DNA from: Bacillota bacterium
GTDB lineage: Bacteria > Bacillota > Clostridia > Acetivibrionales > DSM-27016
Reading direction: 5' to 3'
Length of the DNA stretch: 64,000 nt
NCBI GenBank assembly: GCA_023390115.1
Contig: JAEWDM010000019.1
Coordinates: 248,001 to 312,000 of the forward strand
Position numbers and translations under genes: made by a program. The stretch's first letter is position 1. Each line of letters starts with the position of its first letter. This document shows, piece after piece, positions 58,777 through 64,000 of the stretch. The notes under the pieces were generated by a model. It was not told the DNA's origin. It worked only from the letters and a program-made list of their open reading frames with translations, and searched no databases.

Positions 58777-60339
58777 TTATTTTTTATATATAAAGTATAT
58801 AAATAACCCAATACCACATACAATGCAACTCCAGCCAAACAAATTATTAAATAAGTTATTATACCAGCTTGCATCTGAAAAAATCTGTAATCCTGCTATA
58901 ATAATGCTTGCAACAGCTATAATATTTAGTGCAGTATTTGTGCTCCTCTCCTGCATAAGATTTGAATGTTCATAAAGCTTGTCCATTTGCCTTTCAAAAT
59001 TATCCGTAAATTCTTTTACATATAAATTTTTCTGCAATATTCTATATATTTCTATGCCCTGATCCTGCGCAGTTACCTCCTCATGGTATATCTGGTTGAG
59101 ATAGCGTATAAACCCCTTTTGAAGCTGACCTATTTCATTGTATACTTTCCTTTTAATCTTTTTAGAAGGATGTATTTTATTTGATATCTCGGAGGCCTTT
59201 CCCGAGAACTTTATTAATGAAGCACGTTGAGCCAGAACCAGTGTCAGCATCTGGCAATATATTGTTTTAAAATGGTCTATAAGATACGGAGCGCCTTCGT
59301 CAACACTTTCAGACGCCAGTGTTACAAAGGAATAGTTGCTGAAACCATATAATGTACCCTCACCTATCCATCTTGTATACACATGCTCACCGTTTATTAG
59401 CTCCTCACGCTTTTTTATATCCGTGCAGGTAGGATCTCCAACATCAGTGTAAATGTATTTATATAAGAAATCCAGCTTAAAATTTATATCAGGTATCTCC
59501 TTATCCTTACCTTCTTGATCTTTGCCTTCCGGAACTTCAAGATATTCCCCCGAGTAATGCCGATAATTTTCTTTTTTCTTATTGTCCCCATTCTTTTCAA
59601 GGCGCAGAGCTTTTATAATGCCGCCATTTCTATAAAAGCTCATTACAAACATCCTGTCGTCAATTATCACTTTTATATCCTCAGTATTGATAATTCCAGT
59701 CACAGTTTTAGAGATATAGCTTTGCTTCCGCAAAATATCTTTTACAGCACTCTCAAAATCTTCTGATGCAAGCTCTTCTCTTCCATTTCCAATAATGCTT
59801 ATTCTGTCTGCATTAAAGGAAGATGGATCGCCTGTGCTTTTGTATAGGAACGGAAAATATACCCTTCTGCCATATTCATTTATTTCTAAAACATCCTGAC
59901 AGTGTTCCTGAGCTTCAACTGCTTCTCCCTCTTTCTCCCCTGAGTAGTCAAGCTTGTATACCAAAATAGCAATTTTTGAATCATATACCTTGAGTTCTAT
60001 TTGGTCAATATCGAGTATATACTTTTTTTTATTCTTTTCTATAACGTACTTTCCGCCTCTAGCTGCCTTGTGCCTGTAATTAAGCACATAGCTGTTCGGC
60101 TTACCATTGTCATGTATGGACTTCGTAGCGGCAGGATAAAAGTAATTCCTTTCATTAAAAATAAGGCGCAGAGCCTCCAATTCTTCTTGTTTTGAAGTTC
60201 TCACATCTATCGTGTTTTCATGAAACCTTTCCCATCCGTTTTCAAGCCCCTCTATAAACCCTTCTTTTTTATTTTCAAATACAAATGGAAATAAAAAATT
60301 GTGGTGGCTTATTACTTTAGATTTTATCGATGTTTCCAT
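58777..60339 (-). CDS. CorA-like membrane protein of the type III-B locus, candidate effector
   Basis: 520 residues. A long soluble N-terminal region of about 440 residues, a helical coiled part (IYRILQKNLYVKEFTDNFER), then two closely spaced membrane helices (about 465-485 and 500-518) at the C-terminus. This is the CorA topology, although the GMN motif between the helices is absent. It is the last gene of the cmr operon, 14 bp after cmr6. In Bacteroides fragilis a CorA protein in this position is opened by SAM-AMP made by Cas10; the same role is likely here, but not shown by the sequence. Confidence 0.75.
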   Translation of the reverse strand: METSIKSKVISHHNFLFPFVFENKKEGFIEGLENGWERFHENTIDVRTSKQEELEALRLIFNERNYFYPAATKSIHDNGKPNSYVLNYRHKAARGGKYVIEKNKKKYILDIDQIELKVYDSKIAILVYKLDYSGEKEGEAVEAQEHCQDVLEINEYGRRVYFPFLYKSTGDPSSFNADRISIIGNGREELASEDFESAVKDILRKQSYISKTVTGIINTEDIKVIIDDRMFVMSFYRNGGIIKALRLEKNGDNKKKENYRHYSGEYLEVPEGKDQEGKDKEIPDINFKLDFLYKYIYTDVGDPTCTDIKKREELINGEHVYTRWIGEGTLYGFSNYSFVTLASESVDEGAPYLIDHFKTIYCQMLTLVLAQRASLIKFSGKASEISNKIHPSKKIKRKVYNEIGQLQKGFIRYLNQIYHEEVTAQDQGIEIYRILQKNLYVKEFTDNFERQMDKLYEHSNLMQERSTNTALNIIAVASIIIAGLQIFSDASWYNNLFNNLFGWSCIVCGIGLFIYFIYKK

Positions 60340-60353
60340 ACAGATTGCCTCCT

Positions 60354-61181
60354 CTATTTGCTATTGTGTTTCCCTGTATCTTTATTTGCCGTCTTCTTTG
60401 ATTCCTTCAACTGATTATCATAATTTTTGTAGCTTTCTCTGATCTTTTTTATATCCTCACTGAAATTCCCATATCCTACATTGGTTTTTGCACCAACTCC
60501 AAAGTCGAGAAGAATTTCTTTAAATTTCTCTGTCTTTTTCTCAGCAGTAAGCACGGGAAGCTGCCTGCTGCTCTTAAGTGCAAAATAAAAATCAAACACT
60601 ATATCTCCGGGTATTTTCAGCATCCTTATAGGAGTAGGCTCTCCAAGCTCCTTCATGGAATTTTTGAGGTGGGGTGTTATATAGTCATCGGCTAGGATTG
60701 TTTTTCCAAGGTTTTCTTTTATATTTATCACAGCATCAAAAAATATATCTCTTTCATATGCGGGAATTTTTTTATCTCCGAACTTCCCGTCGAATATTTC
60801 TTTTTTTAAGGTATCCACGTCATTTTCATCTATCTCAAACATATCCGCTATATAATTCTTATGCTCAAACGCACTCCTCAATATTCCCTTGATGGTTGAA
60901 CCCGGTATATTGGGCAGACCTGTTGTATAGTCGAAATAAAAGCCTATCTTTATCTCGTCATTATTACCCTGACCGCTTTCATGCATGTTGCCTATGCCTA
61001 CAAGACATCCCGGATAACGGGTTATAAGGCTGAATGATGGCTTAATTTTAATGTTCATATCTACATCCCGTATTTTTTGCTTCAAAAGCCCCTCATTTAA
61101 GCTATCATAGTTACGGCTTCCGTCTAATACATCTTCCTCTCCATAGTAATCCTTATAAAATAAATATCCCAGGTTATCCAT
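60354..61181 (-). CDS. cmr6: Type III-B CRISPR protein Cmr6
   Basis: 275 residues, RAMP (Cas7-like) fold. YTTGLPNIPGSTIKGILRSAF near residue 87 and the Gly-rich loop LLDFGVGAKTNVGYGNFSED near residue 230 are the Cmr6 hallmarks. It caps the 3' end of the Cmr backbone on the crRNA. It overlaps cmr5 by 8 bp. The last 30 residues are a Lys-rich tail. Confidence 0.93.
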   Translation of the reverse strand: MDNLGYLFYKDYYGEEDVLDGSRNYDSLNEGLLKQKIRDVDMNIKIKPSFSLITRYPGCLVGIGNMHESGQGNNDEIKIGFYFDYTTGLPNIPGSTIKGILRSAFEHKNYIADMFEIDENDVDTLKKEIFDGKFGDKKIPAYERDIFFDAVINIKENLGKTILADDYITPHLKNSMKELGEPTPIRMLKIPGDIVFDFYFALKSSRQLPVLTAEKKTEKFKEILLDFGVGAKTNVGYGNFSEDIKKIRESYKNYDNQLKESKKTANKDTGKHNSK

Positions 61182-61578
61182 TACTATCCTTCTCCTTTTC
61201 TATTACATAAAGGCACATAGCAAGCTTTAAAGCTACGGCAGCACTCAATACCCTTTCCTTAAGGAGAATCTTGCTCCCCTTCCAATCCATAACGTAGTCG
61301 GCCAGGCTCTTATACTTGCCGTCCTCAGACAATAGCTTTATAAGGGCTTCTGAAATTTTAGTTCTATCAGCCTTTGTACTATCCTCCTGCTCTGTTCTCT
61401 CTGCTTTCTGCTGGAAAAATGCCACGGCTGAAAGAAGCCCTCCCCGCGCAATTGCCGCTCCAAAGGTAGATATATACCCGCAATAGGTGCTGTTTATTTT
61501 ACCGTCTAAAGCTATTCCTACTTTATCTATAACTTCATACGCATTGCGTATTAGCTTGTCCACCTCTCTCTTACTCAT
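61174..61578 (-). CDS. cmr5: Type III-B CRISPR protein Cmr5
   Basis: 134 residues, all-helical small subunit that forms the inner filament of the Cmr complex with target RNA. Segments YISTFGAAIARGGLLSAVAF near residue 34 and LADYVMDWKG near residue 91 agree with the family. The ATG overlaps the cmr4 stop by four bases (ATGA). Confidence 0.92.
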   Translation of the reverse strand: MSKREVDKLIRNAYEVIDKVGIALDGKINSTYCGYISTFGAAIARGGLLSAVAFFQQKAERTEQEDSTKADRTKISEALIKLLSEDGKYKSLADYVMDWKGSKILLKERVLSAAVALKLAMCLYVIEKEKDSNG

Positions 61579-62396
61579 TTCATACCAGCCCCCATTTTTT
61601 CAATATTGGCAAATCCATACCCTATAGATGAATTCCCCCCAAACTGAATAAGCTCTTCGCAGAGAAGCCTGTCAAACTCCTGCCCTGTTTTTGGATCCGT
61701 ACCTTCCTCCTTGTCCACAGCAAAGAAAAAAACACTTTCACGTGGAGCTATTTCTTCGTACCACAGGTTCTCTTTGCCTTCTATGGTGCAATTCCGTGCA
61801 ACCACAGGGTAGCCAATATCCTTCAAAGTGCTGTCGTTAAAAATAATTACTCTTTCACCCATTAACGATATAAGCTTGCTCTTTGTGTTATCCCTTAAGT
61901 CGATTTTTTCAGCGGAGTATCCCTCAATTTTTACTTCCACTTCATCCTGCAAGGTATATGCCTTCTCATCCTCAAAGTCTTTTTCCAATACCTCATTGAT
62001 AGCCTCGCTCAATTTATCACTCTGTAGATTTGAATATCTCAAATATCTTTTCAGACCTTTCAGCATGTCCTTACTGGTCGCAAGATAATATGTATACCTT
62101 CCATTTATAGCCCGCAGGGGCCTGGCAAGCTGGTTGAACGAAAAGAATTTATATGCGCCGCTTTCACTTTGCATTGAATCTTCAGTCAAACCGCTGCCAA
62201 ATACAAAGTCCAGCCTCTCAAAGCTCTTGGAAGAGAAGTATTCCCTCAATGCTCCCTTAACCCCGGAAGGATGAATTGTCGCGTAGCCTGTTACCGTATC
62301 CTTCTGAATTTCATTTCCTATTACGCTGTAATTTATATCCCCGCTTCCTGCGTGAAGGTCTGTCAAAAATACAGCCTTATAAAGATCAATGCCCAT
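61575..62396 (-). CDS. cmr4: Type III-B CRISPR protein Cmr4 (Cas7 backbone), catalytic Asp apparently missing
   Basis: 273 residues, the repeated backbone subunit that normally cuts target RNA every six bases. LTDLHAGSGDINYSVIGNEI, QKDTVTGYATIHPSGVKGAL and FGGNSSIGYGFA are clear family marks. In typical Cmr4 the catalytic Asp lies in a V-D-x-P-[IV]-Q-R-E motif; the same place here is V-I-G-N-E-I-Q-K-D, with Gly at the Asp position by my alignment. If so, backbone cutting is lost. Confidence 0.93.
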   Translation of the reverse strand: MGIDLYKAVFLTDLHAGSGDINYSVIGNEIQKDTVTGYATIHPSGVKGALREYFSSKSFERLDFVFGSGLTEDSMQSESGAYKFFSFNQLARPLRAINGRYTYYLATSKDMLKGLKRYLRYSNLQSDKLSEAINEVLEKDFEDEKAYTLQDEVEVKIEGYSAEKIDLRDNTKSKLISLMGERVIIFNDSTLKDIGYPVVARNCTIEGKENLWYEEIAPRESVFFFAVDKEEGTDPKTGQEFDRLLCEELIQFGGNSSIGYGFANIEKMGAGMK

Positions 62397-62399
62397 TTC

Positions 62400-63440
62400 C
62401 TAATCCCCCAATATCAAATATTTATTAAATCCTATCTTCCGGCAGTTTTCATTATCCATATGCCGTTTAAAGCACCCCATGTCCTTCACATAAAAAACAC
62501 TTCCCGCCTTTAAAAGATTAATCTTATACTTTGCTTTTGTCAGTTTCCGATAGTAGCCCTGCCTGCTGTCATTGGTAACAGCCAGGTTTCTGAAATCCCT
62601 TGTCCCCGTTATGCAGAAATCGCAGCAGTCATATACATCCTCCTTGCAGTATGAGTCTGATAACAGGTATACCCGCTGTCCGCCTTGAGCGTTAAATCTT
62701 ATGTCGCTTTGTTCTGTCTGGCATATACTCAACTCAAACGGGGACTTTTTCTGTCCAAGATACACAATGCTGTCCTTAATTTCCGTCCCATCCTTCAGCT
62801 CAAAATAGAAAGCAAATGAGAAGTCCCCGTCCAGCATTTTATATTCTCTTTTAAAAAATCCTTTTTCATCTTTTCCCTTTCTTCCATGCTTTTTAATTCC
62901 TACTCGTTCCACTTCTTTGAAAATGTCCTCCGCCTTATATATTTTATTGGAGGAGACTGAAACAAAACCATCAGCTATACCCTTTTTTGCTTGGAAGTCT
63001 TCGGGAAGCAATATTTCTCCAAAGCTGGTTTTCATTTTACAGTTGCCCATTTTTAAGGGCGTATAACAGACTGTATCTCTTTCATTTCTGTGATCAAACG
63101 GCAGAGGTATTAAGAGTTCCTCATCTTTTTTCAGGAAAACAGGGGATATCGACTGTATATGTCCAAAATCCTGTGTATCCTGACTCTCTATATCAAAGCT
63201 TTTAAAGCCTATCCATTTCCCGATAATATCCCTCTGCGTATCAGAATAGATAAAAGAGGGGTCATACACCTTGGCCGGGATAAGCAACCTCCTTATCATT
63301 CCAAGTATAGTAGTCTGCATGGGCATTCTCTCTGAAAATATATAATACCTGTCGGAGTCACTATTGGAAAAGACAAAGGTCTTTTCATTCCCGAAAAAAT
63401 AAGGCTCAAGAGGCGTAAGCTTGGCTAAGTATTTACTCAT
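62400..63440 (-). CDS. cmr3: Type III-B CRISPR protein Cmr3 (Cas5-like)
   Basis: 346 residues from the ATG at 63440. It begins SKYLAKLTPLEPYFFGNEKT, the Cmr3 N-terminus, with PMQTTILGMIRRLLIP near residue 42 and AQGGQRVYLLSDSYCKED later. It binds the crRNA 5' handle with Cas10. It overlaps the end of cas10 by 8 bp; a GTG at 63449 is an alternative start. Confidence 0.94.
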   Translation of the reverse strand: MSKYLAKLTPLEPYFFGNEKTFVFSNSDSDRYYIFSERMPMQTTILGMIRRLLIPAKVYDPSFIYSDTQRDIIGKWIGFKSFDIESQDTQDFGHIQSISPVFLKKDEELLIPLPFDHRNERDTVCYTPLKMGNCKMKTSFGEILLPEDFQAKKGIADGFVSVSSNKIYKAEDIFKEVERVGIKKHGRKGKDEKGFFKREYKMLDGDFSFAFYFELKDGTEIKDSIVYLGQKKSPFELSICQTEQSDIRFNAQGGQRVYLLSDSYCKEDVYDCCDFCITGTRDFRNLAVTNDSRQGYYRKLTKAKYKINLLKAGSVFYVKDMGCFKRHMDNENCRKIGFNKYLILGD

Positions 63441-64000
63441 TTCTTTCACCCGCCTTTTCGTATCTGAATTTCAGAAGTCTTAAAATCGAAGTCATTACAC
63501 TTATGGCCCGATTTTTTCCCTCTTCCTGTTTTTTCTCTCCATCTCCACTATATCTATATTCATTTCTATTTTCATAAGGAATGCAAAATATTTCATCACT
63601 TTTTAAAACTATGTTTTGGAATAATCCTGCTATCTCTTCTATGTACTTGTCTAAGTCCTTTTTATGAGTTTCATCATATACATGATTTTTAAAAAGAGTG
63701 TGAATTATTTTATTATCTCCATCTTCTTTCTCGATTGCTACCTTAAACAATTCCTCAAAATTCTTTATTTTCCATAGAACCGATTTCAGAAAATCCTCAT
63801 CACTATTAAATTTCTTTATAAGCTGGCATATTTCATTAATAAGCTTTGAGCTGTTTTTTATAACCAGACCAAACTTTTGCCCGCTTGTCTTTTGGACCTC
63901 AATAGCAATACTGTTTTTCCCTCTGTCTTCATCCTTTGCAATATATAAAAGCTCGCTTGCTCTCTGTCTGGCCTCATACAGGGGGTATTTCGAGGAAGCA
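63433..64000 (-). CDS. cas10: Type III-B CRISPR protein Cas10/Cmr2 (C-terminal part, cut by window edge)
   Basis: The frame is open from the right window edge to the stop at 63433; about 188 C-terminal residues are seen. SSKYPLYEARQRASELLYIA near the edge, then RGKNSIAIEV and SGQKFGLVIKNSSKLINEIC, match the end of the second palm domain and the C-terminal helical domain of Cmr2. The HD domain and the GGDD cyclase motif would lie beyond the window, so activity cannot be judged. It begins the visible cmr operon. Confidence 0.88.
   Translation of the reverse strand, partial: ASSKYPLYEARQRASELLYIAKDEDRGKNSIAIEVQKTSGQKFGLVIKNSSKLINEICQLIKKFNSDEDFLKSVLWKIKNFEELFKVAIEKEDGDNKIIHTLFKNHVYDETHKKDLDKYIEEIAGLFQNIVLKSDEIFCIPYENRNEYRYSGDGEKKQEEGKNRAISVMTSILRLLKFRYEKAGERNE

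Overview
This window looks like chromosome from an anaerobic, endospore-forming, motile Gram-positive bacterium of the class Clostridia. The evidence is sporulation genes (spoIIR, yabP, yabQ and two small YjcZ-like genes), S-layer homology proteins, strong purine-rich ribosome binding sites, low-GC intergenic DNA with TTGACA/TATAAT promoters, and a c-di-AMP riboswitch. Most of the DNA is ordinary core genome on the minus strand.

Layout. 1-6251 (-): F-type ATP synthase operon atpIBEFHAG and the start of atpD. 6553-8166 (+): flagellar stator genes motA and motB. 8266-15909 (-): a run typical of clostridial genomes, with wecB, a TagO/WecA-type transferase, dCMP deaminase, upp, rpiB, a low-molecular-weight phosphatase, a Sua5/YwlC protein, a ZIP transporter and prfA. 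16115-22643: small membrane proteins, a CnaB/metalloprotease protein, tRNA-Ser, a transposase remnant, a GNAT enzyme, a SprT-like protein and a thioesterase. 23199-27980 (-): tRNA-fMet and tRNA-Leu, then an S1 protein, divIC, yabQ, yabP, an S4 protein, HU, mazG and an SH3 protein. 28298-29536 (+): a DacF-like carboxypeptidase.

29573-34616 (-) appears to be one regulated unit. A sigma-A promoter leads into a c-di-AMP (ydaO-type) riboswitch and an intrinsic terminator. These are followed by an amino-acid ABC transporter (binding protein, permease, ATPase), lysine 2,3-aminomutase (ablA) and beta-lysine acetyltransferase (ablB). This would put uptake and conversion of an amino acid to the osmolyte N-epsilon-acetyl-beta-lysine under c-di-AMP control. 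The binding protein is circularly permuted: its second half comes before its first half.

34785-37909 (+): two overlapping genes for nitrogenase-like component-1 subunits. They keep all six P-cluster-type cysteines and have an attenuator-like terminator in their leader, but no NifH partner is nearby. 38059-49615 (-): spoIIR, pyrG, a CtpA-type protease, two S-layer homology proteins, a DUF1934 protein, murI and ddl. 49884-55482: FmdB protein, methyltransferase, GerMN lipoprotein, an ArsR repressor with a four-domain persulfide enzyme, and a TetR regulator carrying a REP-like palindrome inside its coding sequence.

56016-64000 is accessory. It holds palindromic repeats, a compact structured RNA with its own promoter, and two CRISPR arrays (8 repeats and 3 repeats) that share a near-identical flank of about 205 bp, probably the leader. 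A lipoprotein gene lies between the arrays. Next comes a type III-B module: the C-terminus of cas10/cmr2, then cmr3, cmr4, cmr5, cmr6 and a CorA-like two-helix membrane protein, the likely effector. One spacer matches 36 of 36 bases of an S-layer homology gene in this same window (43237-43272). In the likely transcription direction its crRNA would have the same sense as the mRNA, so an RNA-sensing type III system should tolerate it. The Cmr4 subunit seems to lack the usual catalytic aspartate.
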